The notes: generated by a model not told the origin, from the sequence alone. A DNA stretch of 64,000 bases from Symsagittifera roscoffensis (GCF_963678635.1 NC_087069.1:5751472-5815471), one strand, 5' to 3'; shown: positions 26,124-36,925, counted from the first letter of the stretch. Numbers and translations: made by a program.

Positions 26124-26336
26124 TGTTGTGATTCAGTATTTTTAGTATGTTATAACCTTGACCTCTATTATCTAATTACGTACCAGTCAATGTTAACTCT
26201 ACGAAGTCCAGTGGACTTTGGTTCACTAGTTACTCTTTTTAGACTACAGTCAGTTTTAATTCAACCAATACTTTTATTCTCTTTTAACTTTAGTTAGATA
26301 CAATAGTTACCAGTGGTACATCTTAACTCTTTATTA
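26124..26336 (+). repeat. 5' LTR
   Basis: This LTR starts TGTTGTGATTCAG and ends CTCTTTATTA. It is the same length as the 3' LTR and differs from it at ACGTACC/ACGTATC, GACTTTGG/GACTTCGG, AGTTACTC/AGTTGCTC and the final base (A versus G). Confidence 0.92.
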
Positions 26337-27835
26337 TGGCGCAGTCAACAACTGATTCGAACCTGAGGGGAATACCCGCCTTTTGGCCGAACCACACGGT
26401 AGAACCTCCCACCCAATGGAACAATTGGATAGACCAATTCCATTTGGCTATTATCGCGAAGGAAAATCTAGACTTAGATAACCTCAAAGAACCAATGGAA
26501 GGGGAAACGACGTTACCGATCCTAGAAGGTGCCCAGGAGTCAGAAACTGACCAACAGAGGAAAGCCAGGGAGGCCAGGAGCAAAGAAACAATGCGAGTCT
26601 ACGAACACGCTGAAGAGAAAAGACTAGCAGAAGAAAAACGGAAATTCGGAGGAATGAGGAGATATGAGGCCGATAAAAAAGTAAGGTCAATCCTATACTT
26701 GGCCGTAGGAGCGGAAGGCAAAAGAGTTTTCGCCCAGAAACATCCAAGGGTAAAAGTCCTAGGAATCTCATTCAAGGAATTTTACGAAATGCTAGAATTG
26801 GCTTTTATCAAACCAACCAACATAACATTTGAACGATACAAACTATTGAGCAGGAAACAAAAGGATAGAGAATCCTATGAACAATTTTGGGGCGCGTTAT
26901 CAGATTTAGCAAGATCATGTGAAATCGGAATTAATGCAGAACAGGAGTGGATCAGAGACGTATTTATTTTTAACATGAAAAACTGCGACTTACAACGTAG
27001 ACTACTTTCGGAAACTCTCAATCCATTGGATGCACTAAACCAAGCAATAATTGACTAAAAAGGCTACTATAACCACCTCAAACTAACCAATATGACTAGA
27101 TTTTTCAACACGACAGGAAATAGTGGGAGAGGGTATAAAAACTTCAACAATGTAAAAAAGGAACCAAGCTTGAACCTAGAAAGATCAAATACTTGTATGA
27201 AATGCGGGAATGCGTTTACCAAGGGTCATCTGAATGTATGTCCGGCGAAAGAAATTGTGTGTAATATTTGTAAATATAAAGGACATTTCGGAAGACTTTG
27301 TAAATCGAAAGGAAGAAAACCCGCTGTAAATATTGTAGATGAAGCTGTAAATAGTCAGAATTGTTCATATTCCCCAGAAGACCTTCAGGTGAGAAGCGAA
27401 GAAAATTTTTGCGGAGTGATTAACGCTTGGACCGAAGAGGGGATAAGTGATAACGATGACTATTTCGTTCTCAACATTAGAACAATCTACGATACCAATG
27501 GTTTGGAAACCAAGAAACTTGTCAACATCGGTTTGGGAGACGATGCAATAGTCAACTTGAACATTCCAGTGGATTCGGCAAGCCCAGTGAGCTTCCTGAA
27601 ACAAAATGTACTTCACGAATTGAAGCTGAGAAATCCACGGTTGAAGATTCAGCCAGTTGAGAAGAAAACGAGGGAACTATATTGCGGATTCACTAACGAC
27701 ACAATCAACATCATCGGGAAAGTGGTAGTGAGATTACAATCCAATGGATGGATCGCGGACGAAACCACATTTTTATCACTTCTGGACATGAGAGGAACAT
27801 CCTGGGTAACGACAATCTCCCGAGAATTGGAATAG
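26336..27835 (+). pseudogene. gag and start of protease, one in-frame stop
   Basis: This is a single reading frame interrupted only by TAA at 27056-27058. The first 240 codons form a gag-like capsid region (WNNWIDQFHLAI; YEQFWGALSDLARSCEIG). After the stop come a CCHC zinc knuckle (CNICKYKGHFGRLC) preceded by a second cysteine/histidine cluster (CMKCGNAFTKGHLNVC), then a retropepsin-like active-site region reading PVDSASPVSFL. The usual family triplet is D-S/T-G, and here it is D-S-A. The frame is lost near 27790, inside the last part of the protease. The gag start codon ATG lies at the LTR/primer-site junction. Confidence 0.85.
26337..26350 (+). promoter_or_regulatory. Putative tRNA primer-binding site
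   Basis: TGGCGCAGTCAACA directly follows the 5' LTR. A TGGCGC start fits the complement of a tRNA 3' end (GCGCCA). The specific tRNA is not identified. It overlaps the first gag codons. Confidence 0.6.
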
Positions 27836-28557
27836 AGATAACCCAACGACAGCCTCTACTACCCGTCAACAACATATCACGCCCAGAGTTGTGTAAATTA
27901 AATAATTATTCAGACACGACCCTTAATCTGTATCATAGGTACAAAGGGCTATTTAACAGAGTGGGAAAAATACCATCGGACAGAAAAGTTACTCATTTCC
28001 ATTCCCAATTCAAACCTATCCAAACCAAAGGTAGAAGAGTTCCCCTACATCTAATCAATAATGTAAAAACGGAACTAAATAGAATGGAAAAAGAGGGGCA
28101 TATCATAAAGTTAAACAAATGCGATGAAGATTGTTTTATAAGTCCAACTGTGATTACAAGAAAAAAAGACGGTAGCATCAAGTTGGCATTAGATTCGAAA
28201 CTATTAAATAATCAGATATTCAAGAACAAGTACCAGATGCCAAACAAACATGAACTGATCGATAATATTGCAATCAAACTCTCAAGCAAAGAGTCAGGGG
28301 AAGTTTGGTTTAGTAGTCTAGATCTAAAGAACGCGTACAGCCAACTACAATTATGCACAGACACTAGCAAACAGTGTAATTTTAGTATCGTGGGTGGCGA
28401 AACCAGTGGAACCTATAGGTTTTTAACTGGATTTTACGGATTGGGCGATATGCCAAACGAATTCCAGAGGGTGATGGATTCCTTATTGAAAGACATTCCT
28501 TTTACCAATTGTTTTTATCGACGACATTTTAATAGCTTCGAAAGGTTCATTAAATGA
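27748..28557 (+). pseudogene. pol fragment: protease end and reverse transcriptase N-terminal part
   Basis: This is in a different frame from the preceding gag-protease segment. It contains the protease tail ILGNDNLPRIGIEI, then reverse transcriptase landmarks: VPLHLINNVKTELNRMEKEG, ISPTVITRKKDGSIKL, VWFSSLDLKNAYSQLQL (first catalytic Asp) and FYGLGDMPNEFQRVMD. The frame is lost in a run of five T at 28512-28516, just before the codons for the paired catalytic Asp residues, so the polymerase active site is split between two frames. Confidence 0.88.
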
Positions 28558-29791
28558 ACACAAAGCGAGACTAACAAACATTTTAAACATTTTGGACAAC
28601 AAGAATATGTCGGTAAAATGGGAGAAATGTGCATTCTTCCTAAAAGAAATAGAGTGGCTAGGTTTCAAGATATCAAAATTGGGCGTGAAACCATTGGTGG
28701 GAAAGTCAGATTCGATTAAAAACCTACCAAACCCCAAAAATATATCTGAACTTAGGTCTTTCTTTGGGTCGATCAATCAGTATATGAAATTCGTCCCGAA
28801 TTTGTCTGCTCTAAGTTCCCCCCTACGACGACTTTTCGTGAAGAAATCAGTCTACCAATGGAATGACAAACATACTAAAGCATTTGAAGAACTAAAACAA
28901 CAGATAGTGAAGATAACAGAGAACAACCATTTCGACATAAAAAGGATGTCAAGACTAAAGACAGACGCTTCTCATAACGGCTTAGGAGCTACCTTAGAAC
29001 AATGGGATGGAGAAATTTTGGTAACAATAGCATTCGCCTCCCGATTTTTAAACAACCACGAAAGTAAATATTCGACAAACAAACTTGAATTGTTGGGAGT
29101 AGTCTGGGCTACAGAACATTTTAAAAATTACTTGTATGGCGCTGAATTTGAAACTGTGACGGACCATAAGGCATTATTATCAGCATTAAATGCAAACCAG
29201 AGCAACAAAACTATGCATATCAGATTAACCCGTTGGGTAAATCGACTGTTACCATTTAATTTCAAGATCAAGCACATTCCGGGAAAAGAAATGGGATTTA
29301 CAGATTTATTGTCGAGACTACCTTCAGGAAAAGCACTCCCTACATCACACTACGATAGCGAATTTGTAGTGGCTACAGTACAAAAGATTGTAGAAAACCT
29401 CTCTGTAAATAACGATTGTAAAAAGAATAATTGTAAAAAGAATGAAGTGTATAATCCATTGGATGTAAATACGATTAGTAACTTGGATTGTAATAATCCA
29501 ATGGGTGGAAAGAAAGCTTTATCGCAAAGCATCCAACGGTCGTTCTTCTCGAATATTTTGAATTACGTAAACGACACTATCAGAATTTGTAATTCCAATC
29601 ACTCGCGTTCAGAGTCTTGCAGAAGCGGTTGTGTTCCATTAAATTTATCAAAATTTGATTTCAATTATTTTTACTTATCGGACAAAACATTTTCATTCTT
29701 TCTTGCCCAATCAGTATTATTAATCAATCAATCATTAAATTCAGATAAAAAAAAACACTTACAAGAATTTATTACATCGGTCAACTTGTGA
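28514..29791 (+). pseudogene. pol fragment: reverse transcriptase C-terminal part and RNase H
   Basis: The shifted frame carries the Asp-Asp polymerase motif at about 28520-28525, the thumb/connection region (EWLGFKISKLGVKP; LRSFFGSINQY), then a complete RNase H with acidic residues in TDAS, KLELLGVVWA, TDHKALL and TDLLSR. A spacer of low similarity with duplicated NNCKKN-type residues follows. It stops at TGA 29789-29791, overlapping the next frame. Confidence 0.88.
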
Positions 29792-30183
29792 AAAATTTCC
29801 CTCAGGGCAGAAAGAAAGGAATCTTCTTGAATTTTAATAACGACATAATGTCAGACCTACACAAGAAATTATTGGCCAAGTACAAGAGAGATCTCAGGTT
29901 GCCTGACAACCCATTATCACTCTCAGATCATTGCTCAAATAAGCTGATTAAACTCATGACGGACGAAAATAAAATCCTCAAGGAGGTAAAGAAGGCGGTA
30001 CAGGAAGGCAAACCATTGGACAAATTCGGAGCCTACTTAAAGAACTTCCAGAGGGATATCCACGTGAAAGAAGGACTGTATTTCAACGATAACAAACTGA
30101 TAGTGCCGGCTGCATTACGATCACCATTCCTGTCACTCCTTCACGAGACTCATCCAGGGCAGTTCGGGATGGTAAGAACCTAA
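29788..30183 (+). pseudogene. pol fragment: integrase N-terminal region
   Basis: This fragment reads in another frame through a linker (DLHKKLLAKYKRDLRLPDNP; LYFNDNKLIVPAALR) to HETHPGQFGM, the His-containing start of the integrase zinc-binding domain. It then stops at 30181. The Cys-x2-Cys half of the zinc domain that should follow is absent from all frames nearby, which points to a deletion. Confidence 0.8.
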
Positions 30184-30185
30184 AA

Positions 30186-31250
30186 GTGTTACTAGGGACG
30201 AACAAGACTGAGAAATTACCGATTCTGTCCAAACCAAATGAAGAAGTTGATTTAGACTTTGCTGGCCCATTGGACAAGAGTTGGGGTAACGCAAAATACC
30301 TTTTGTTATGCATTGATCGCTTTTCAAAGTTTCCGTCTGCGAAGGTAGTAAACAACACCTCGACTTCTTCAATTTTAACCTTCATGACAGATTACTGCCA
30401 TCTTCACGGATTTCCAAAGTCCATTAGAGCTGACCATGGGTCATGCTTTACTTCGTTTGATTTTAGAAACTTCTGTGAGAAGATCAACATTAATTTAATT
30501 CTATGTACGGTTGGTGATCATAGATCCAATGGAGTAGTAGAAAGACTCATTTACACTGTCAAAGCTAAGCTTCTGGCAATGTCGTTCAACGATCCAAAAC
30601 CATCTTTAAATACGGCTATTGATAAAAATATTTGGAACATACGCTCGACGAAACAATCATCCATTGGATGCTCTCCTTTCTCAAAACATTTTAATAGATC
30701 TCCCAACACGTTCTGGAAATCTTTGGTCTCTCACGCAATTAGTTTAGATAAGGGGAAATCAATCTTAACGAAGGACAGATCAATTGATGAAAGAGGGTAT
30801 GAGAGCGACCCTGCTGACAAAATAGATAGAAATCTCCAGCGAGCCCCACTGTCAAATCCTTTCAGCCAAGGAGGTAACTGGTTTAGGAAAACAGTTAACA
30901 GGAGGGAAGGAGAACCTTATTTTAAACCACTGGGGAGTAAACCTTTGTCAGACACAAAACATACGGTCACATTAGATAACGGACATGTGATAAGAAAATC
31001 TGACTTAGCTTTTAACAAAACCCAACCGGCAGCTCCTAAGACATTTTCGGCAAGACCGAATTCGCTAATTAATAGTAATGATTTAGCAGGCAAGCGAAAA
31101 AGAAACTCCCCTTCCAAGAGACGAGACTCAAATATAGGAGGCCCTTCGATGAGTTACACACCAACGGGTGGAAATTCTAGCAAAAAGAGAAGAACATTCA
31201 TCACGAGCTCGAAAGGTTCAAAATTCGACTTCAATAACCTAGATTCATAG
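30186..31250 (+). pseudogene. pol fragment: integrase core and C-terminal domain
   Basis: This is the catalytic core with all three acidic residues: VDLDFAGPLD, SIRADHGSCFTS and NGVVERLIYTVK. There are 35 residues between the second Asp and the Glu (DD35E). A positively charged tail with KRKRNSPSKRRD follows. The frame closes at 31250, but an adjacent frame continues without a stop to 31848, so a further frame change near 31250 is likely. No proper initiation codon exists because the segment is part of a former polyprotein. Confidence 0.9.
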
Positions 31251-31251
31251 T

Positions 31252-31848
31252 GATTTAGATCAACCAAGGAGTACCATAATAAGCCAGAAAAATACGCAGA
31301 CAACTGTCACTTTACCAACGGTCACAAGTGACGACCCAATTCGAGTGGATAGCTCTCCGGAGAAGACAGTGGAGACACCAAAGACCCCGATACCCGCAAA
31401 ACTTCGTGCAAGAAGAAATCCAGGCCCCCCGAAATTCTATGGCGATAGACGGTTTATCGACCAAGTGACGCTCGGAACGGAGACCATTAGTGCAGTAGAC
31501 TCCGATGACGAACCGCTTATTACGTTTTCCGGTGCAAAGAGTCCAAAACAAAATTTATCATACTGTACGACGTCCCCCTCGGATTATCTTACACCCATTG
31601 ATGAGATCCCACGTCATACGATTTTGGTTGCTGAAACCACACAAGACCAACTCTCAACACCTTCCTCTCAGGCGACAAGGACCGCATGGGTATCGCCACT
31701 ATTGGTAGAAGTTACCAGTAATACCCAGGATGACGACGGCAGTGACATATCCTCGGGTATCGACACCGATGTAGGAGAGAGGCAGATAATTTCCATACTA
31801 GATACAACTCTACGGTCACAAACTCTGAAAACTTTTAAACTATGGTAA
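31252..31848 (+). pseudogene. Probable pol C-terminal tail
   Basis: This is an open frame offset by one base from the integrase frame and continuous with it at 31250. It contains a basic, proline-rich stretch (KLRARRNPGPPKFYGDRRF) and an acidic Ser/Thr-rich end. No membrane segment or envelope feature is present. I read it as the end of the integrase polyprotein rather than as a separate gene. Confidence 0.6.
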
Positions 31849-32200
31849 CATGACATGTTACGTATTTGATTCAGCTTTTATCCATTGGATACCCAAAATT
31901 TTGTTTTATTTACCTAGCTAGTGAGTTAGTTAGTTTGCTTTAATTGTACAAATGCTACATAACCCCAATTGTACATATCATTTTGTACATTCAGTGTTGA
32001 TATCTGTGTAAACCTGTAAGTAGCTTGTATATATTACCATATAATCACCTCCATTTGTAATTTGTACTCTCTGTAAAAATCCATTGGTGCTAAAAGCGGT
32101 TACGTTTTGTTTCTTCTTTGGCCCTGGTGGAGCGAGGGGAGATAGAGTATATGTGTGATATTGGCTACATCATTGAGCGGGCAGATATTAATTTTTTGTG

Positions 32201-32210
32201 CAGTGGGGAA
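32201..32210 (+). promoter_or_regulatory. Polypurine tract
   Basis: CAGTGGGGAA lies immediately before the 3' LTR, the expected position of the plus-strand primer. Confidence 0.65.
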
Positions 32211-32423
32211 TGTTGTGATTCAGTATTTTTAGTATGTTATAACCTTGACCTCTATTATCTAATTACGTATCAGTCAATGTTAACTCTACGAAGTCCAGTG
32301 GACTTCGGTTCACTAGTTGCTCTTTTTAGACTACAGTCAGTTTTAATTCAACCAATACTTTTATTCTCTTTTAACTTTAGTTAGATACAATAGTTACCAG
32401 TGGTACATCTTAACTCTTTATTG
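32211..32423 (+). repeat. 3' LTR
   Basis: This 213-bp copy is nearly identical to the 5' LTR. It is followed by AGGCT, the right target duplication, and then by the second half of the interrupted MITE. Confidence 0.92.
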
Positions 32424-32537
32424 AGGCTATAACAAACATATTTGGTCTTCATAGTTAACCTTGTAAAACCATTAGTTAGACCATAAAAATCAGTCATAAT
32501 TGAGTGAGGTGGGGGGGATGGGGAAGGAAAAAGAGCT
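32424..32537 (+). mobile_element. Family A MITE, right half (after LTR element)
   Basis: After AGGCT it resumes the family consensus (ACAAACATATTTGGTCTTC; AACCTTGTAAAACCA; GAGGTGGGGGG) and ends AGGAAAAAGAGCT. The next bases AGTTTTTT (32538-32545) repeat the 8 bp before the left half at 26016-26023, so the MITE's own target duplication is intact. Without the LTR element the MITE would be about 209 bp. Confidence 0.88.
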
Positions 32538-32839
32538 AGTTTTTTTTCTATTCAGTCATATCCGTCTCTCCATCTCTCACTCTTTTAAAATTTTTCGCTT
32601 TTCAAGTTTGAAATTTTAATTTTGAATTATTTTAGCCAACAATACAAAAAGTTGGATCATTTATCATTACCGGAAGGTTTTCCGAAGAGTAGTACATCCC
32701 AATAAGCGGGACACCTGAAACGTCCCCAGGTTTACCATCCTTCAAAACCTTCCCCAATCTTAGAAAATCTGATAAGATTTGTAGTAAACTTCGTCTCTTT
32801 TCCACTTTCATCTCTTCTTTGAAACTCAAAAATGTGAAA

Positions 32840-33015
32840 AAAAATTAAAATTGTAATATGGCAATGAAATTTGACATTGCGAACAAACTAATTATTATAA
32901 ACTGAGTTTTTCTCCATACTTCAGATCGTAGCATTACTCACTATTAGCACGTAAAACAACATAGAAACAGAAATGATGAATTATGAGGGATAATAAGAGT
33001 AAAAGAGCCGAAATT
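32840..33015 (-). repeat. Family B MITE-like copy, degenerate
   Basis: Blocks GGCAATGAAATTTGACATTG, GAACAAACT, TCTCCATACTTCAGATCGTA and AGCACGTAAAACAA match the orientation of the intact copy at 36017. It ends near AAAAGAGCCG. Confidence 0.65.
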
Positions 33016-33738
33016 GTCCTATTTTTTATATTGTTTTAGCGACCTTTTTTTGTCAAATTTTTGAAATTCCGAAACAAAAAAGTTTATTATTTTTTTTTTC
33101 AATAAATCTTAACATAATTAACCATTTGAAGTTTTTTTTGAGATGATAACTTTTTATCTTTGACGCATCATGTCATAGAGCAGCGGAAGTGTTTTGTGTG
33201 GAGTTCAGGTATATATCGGCAAAGTTTTCAGTTGTCAGCAAAAAACTAATTTAAAAATAGTAGATTTTTCAGTAAACTCACGAGCGGAACCGGTCGTTTG
33301 CCCTCTGAATTTCATTTATTGTATTCTGCATCAGCGAAGAACTTTTAAACTGGTTATAAGGAAGAAAATTTTGAAAATAAACATGGAAAAAAGTTCTTTT
33401 CAAGTTTCGACTTACAACTTTCTTGTAAAAAAAGTCACTATTTTACAATTTTCTTATGAAAATTTCCGTACTTTGTAACTTTCCAAGAGCCTAGTTTTGC
33501 AAGAAGTTGTAGGTGCTTATAAGAAAATTTCTAAGATAATGACTTTTAGTCAACCCGGTTCATCACGTCATATCGATCACAAACTATTATGAACTTCATT
33601 CAGACACAAAATTTATGATGCAGAAACAGAACACACACCTCATCATTTTCTATCATTTAGTATAGACCTAATTGGACATTACTATGATTTTGCGTTGGCT
33701 CTATCATGGCGCGATTATTTGAAAGAAAAACAGTAATA
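33016..33738. other. Non-coding AT-rich stretch
   Basis: No gene or recognised repeat is seen on either strand. Confidence 0.4.
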
Positions 33739-33746
33739 GATTTGTC

Positions 33747-33946
33747 GGCTCTTTTTCTTTTCCCCCCACCTGCAAAATTTTATAATTAAAATTACTGTTC
33801 ACATTGTCCGATTGTCATGAAAATTGACATGCAGACTAACTAGGCCATAAGAATCATCTTTGGTCTTATAATGAACCTTGTAAAACCACTCGTTAGACTA
33901 TAAAATTGATGCTCGTGTGAGGTGGGGGGGGGTTAGGAAAAAAGCC
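33747..33946 (+). mobile_element. Family A MITE, intact 200-bp copy
   Basis: Termini GGCTCTTTTTCTTTTCCCCC and GGGTTAGGAAAAAAGCC form imperfect inverted repeats. It is flanked by a perfect 8-bp target duplication GATTTGTC (33739-33746 and 33947-33954). The interior carries TTGTCATGAAAATTGACATG and CTTGTAAAACCACTCGTTAG. It has no coding capacity. An 8-bp duplication suggests mobilisation by a hAT-type transposase. Confidence 0.92.
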
Positions 33947-34242
33947 GATTTGTCCGCTCGTGTGAAAATAGTCAGAGATTTGAGATATTACTGCAAAAAT
34001 TGAATCATATTAAAGTTTTTTGCTCTGAAAAGAAAATTGCATGTGAATAAGTTGTAATCAAAAGAGTTGACGGTGATTTCAATTTTGAAAAGCATTGAAA
34101 ACCAGCATATCTGAAGAACTACTAAATATTCACCTGAATCGTTTGATTTGAGAGCCAAAAAATGATTATTTGAATAGTTTTATTCTAATGATTATACTAT
34201 CATTTTTCATACGTTTGAAGTTTGATCTAAGTTTGAGAAAGT

Positions 34243-34483
34243 ATGAAGCTGCGAGCTTCATCTCATTTTTGTATTATCTATTTGAGCCTTATTTTTGTGG
34301 AGTTTTCCTCCGGTTTTGACCAGGAGTCCCAAAAACAAGAAACGCTAAAGCGGTCGGCCGTTATAAATGGGTATGATGCACCCAACAGACCTTTCTACGT
34401 TAGATTGGGCAACAGTTGCGGGGGATCCTTGATTAGCAAATACTATGTGCTCACAGCAGCCCACTGTGTTGATTACAAGAACG
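34243..34483 (+). CDS. Trypsin-like serine protease, first exon
   Basis: The exon opens with ATG and a hydrophobic signal peptide (about residues 1-24, ending FVEFSSG). A short propeptide to Lys36-Arg37 follows, then the mature start of an S1 protease: VINGYDAPNRPFYVRL, CGGSLIS and VLTAAHC with the catalytic His at residue 74 and the Cys59-Cys75 pair. The exon ends at a strong GTACGT donor at 34484, leaving one base of a split codon. Two residues (Ser-Ala) separate the basic pair from VING, which is unusual because activation normally cuts directly after Arg/Lys. The protein would be a secreted digestive or defence protease. The next exon has not been found. The exon at 50163 may belong to this gene or a neighbour. 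Confidence 0.9.
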
Positions 34484-34588
34484 GTACGTTTGAGATATTC
34501 TTGGGTTCTCTGAGTTAATCAATATCTTATAATCAGCATTGAAGCCTTATTGGTAATGTCAAAACGCCATATCCGAATTTCGTAATAA

Positions 34589-34690
34589 AAAAAGCTCCTT
34601 CCCCCCTACCTGCATTTTGGAAGCTCTTCCGGTTCTTTTTTAGTTCCTCTCGTCCTCGAAAAATCACATATAATTTTGTTTAGACGGTAA
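34589..34690 (+). repeat. Family A MITE fragment in trypsin intron
   Basis: AGCTCCTTCCCCCCTACCTGC and the following bases resemble the left end of family A. The right end is not recognised. Confidence 0.4.
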
Positions 34691-35239
34691 ATTGCGACTA
34701 GTAAGTACAGTAAGACTATGTGGACTTGTTCATGTTGACATGTTTTACCGGCGTTTAGAACATCAAAATTCATTCGAGACAAGCTATAATAAACAGAACT
34801 TCAGAAAAAGATTCAAGAAAAGAGAATTTGGAAAATAATCACATCTTTGGCTTTTTCCCCAAATTTTAAAAACACTAGTGGAAGTAATAAACGCAACTTC
34901 GATGCTTTTTTCGTAAATGTCAAATTCCTGGGACATATCCGGGTATCAATCGGTCAGAGTTTCAGCGAAGTTTATACATCTATAAAGTTGTCCTCTATAA
35001 TGGTAAAGGTGACCTTTGTTTGTCAGCTACAACAAAGGATCAGTTTGCTCTGCTAATAGAAACTTCATCGAGTTTTTGATCAGTACAGATGATTATTTAA
35101 GTATGAAGTTGATTCGCACGTCGTTTTTTCAAAATGGGATGCGTATCGCTGGCTTGACATTTAGCTAAAGGTTTTTTTCTGGAGTTGTCTTCTCAATGAC
35201 AATGCAGTGAGTGATTCCGAAACGATTTTTTGTCACCCT

Positions 35240-35450
35240 CTCTTCCGCTTTCTCCCCACCTGTTAAAATTCATTTTTTAATTTGTTTTAGGTGTAATAAT
35301 GAATAAATGCCTAATGGTACAATTTAAGGTTTGAAGAGCAAACCTGTTCCCAACTGTTGGTTTGCTCACTATGTCAAGTTCCACTGCGTTCCGACAATTT
35401 TTAACTATTTTTTCAAAATTGAAATTCAAAGGCGGGGAAAAGGAAAACTT
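35240..35450 (+). repeat. Family B-like MITE, degenerate
   Basis: It runs from TCTTCCGCTTTCTCCCCACC to GGCGGGGAAAAGGAAAAC. Interior motifs (GAAGAGCAAACCTGTTCCCA; GTTTGCTCACTATG) correspond to those of family B. No clear target duplication is seen. Confidence 0.55.
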
Positions 35451-36016
35451 TCAAAAATTCAATCACCAATATAGTCGAATCAGATAAATTCCATCCTCAC
35501 TCATTTTAAAAAGAAACGGTTCCAAATGACGAAAAACTTTAAGTTTAGGGCAAACGTTTCCAATGATTCAGAAGAACTTGCAGATTTAATTTTTCCCACT
35601 CGATGGATGGGTCTGTTGTTAATTTTAACCAGAGCGCAGAAATTGCAAACTGTTTTTTTAAGGCTGCGAGTTTCCACATGGGTCATCCAAATTGAATGCT
35701 AATATTTTCATCTTTTATAAAGATTCTTCGCAGAGATAGAGGGATACTTCAAAACAACGTGAATTTACTAGAGAAAAGCAAATTGTGATTTCAGACAGAA
35801 TGACAAAGTCCAGTTTGAGTTCATATAAACTACCAATTGGTTCTATTTAATAGTGAATTAAGTATGTTTACATCAACACTTCAAACTAAATTACTCGTTA
35901 ACAAAAAAGAATTCTCAGTGCCGCCTGATTAAGACTAAAAACTTCTTGTAGTTTTTCCGAATAAACCATTTCCATACAAACTCGATTTTTTTTTCTATTG
36001 CATCAAAATATTTAAA

Positions 36017-36232
36017 GGCTCTTTTCCAGTTCCCTCTTCTTTCAAATTCAAATTTGAAAAGTCTATTTAACGTTGTCATAATGCAATGAAATTTGGCGTG
36101 ATGAACAAATCGAAAACTGTGAACAGATTTGTTCTTCATACTTTACAGCGTAACATCACGCATTTAGCCCCAATAACACGTGAAACAAACAAAAAATTCG
36201 GTATTTTGAAAGGTGGGGACTGGAAAAGAGCC
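36017..36232 (-). mobile_element. Family B MITE, intact 216-bp copy
   Basis: Termini GGCTCTTTTCCAGTTCCC and GGGGACTGGAAAAGAGCC are inverted repeats. It is flanked by a perfect 8-bp duplication TATTTAAA (36009-36016 and 36233-36240). The interior is unrelated to family A, although the first nine terminal bases (GGCTCTTTT) are shared, so one transposase may serve both. It is the reference copy for this family in the window. Confidence 0.92.
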
Positions 36233-36747
36233 TATTTAAAAACATCACACCGAAGCCTTACTTAGTCAAATTTTGTACCAAACAGTGAATGGGACGGAAA
36301 GTTAGCACTCAGTTTTGCAAAAAACAACTTGAACTTACCAATTGATAAGGCAACAACGTTACGCAACAACTTTTATAAATATTTTTTGTCTGACGTGTTG
36401 AAAAAGTCTGAGAGTATACAAGAGAAAAAATTACCGCAACCAAATATTTTTCAAATCTCAAAAAAACTCCCAATGAAAATATGTGATCATGAAATCTTTT
36501 CACTCCTTGTTACAAAAATATTTTTTTGGCAGGCTCAAGTGAAACAGAAAAACTTGAAATCTGAAAATCATTGATCCACTTTTATCGCAGGAACAAATTT
36601 TCGTAATTTTTGATCCCGAGTACACCACCAAGTACTGACAATTTTCAATTCGTTTTTGGAAGATGTAAATCTTCTCGACCGATGTGAAAAATTTTGCAAA
36701 TACTGCTAAAAATTTAATAAACAAATAGGTTTGAAACATGATAGCTT

Positions 36748-36925
36748 TATGTTTTCTTACGTGTTTTTACGGCTAAATGCGTGATGTTACGATGTAATGG
36801 TTGAAGAACAAATCTGTTCACAATTGAGAATTTGTTTACCACACCAACATTCCTTGCATTATGACAACGTTAAGTATGCTTTTCAAAACTGAATTTGAAA
36901 GGGTGGAACTGGAAAATAATCCGTA
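36748..36925 (+). repeat. Family B MITE copy, truncated left end
   Basis: It contains TTACGGCTAAATGCGTGATG, AACAAATCTGTTCACAATTG and GCATTATGACAACGTTAAG, and ends near GGTGGAACTGGAAAATAATC. It lies directly next to the family A copy at 36937. Confidence 0.75.

Larger units (their letters stand above)
26124..32423 (+). mobile_element. Ty3/gypsy-type LTR retrotransposon, 6,300 bp
   Basis: The element has two 213-bp LTRs, a primer-binding site, gag, protease, reverse transcriptase, RNase H and integrase in Ty3/gypsy order, and a purine-rich tract before the 3' LTR. It is flanked by a 5-bp target duplication AGGCT (26119-26123 and 32424-32428). The LTRs differ at only about four positions, implying a recent insertion. 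The coding region is nevertheless interrupted by an in-frame stop near 27057, frame changes near 27790, 28514, 29790 and 31250, and an apparent deletion near 30183. No envelope-like gene is visible. It is non-autonomous as sequenced, unless some breaks are base-calling errors. Confidence 0.95.

Noticed and set aside
31345-31848. Separate third gene (envelope-like) after integrase
   Set aside because: No signal peptide or membrane segment is seen, and the frame is continuous with integrase apart from a one-base offset at 31250.
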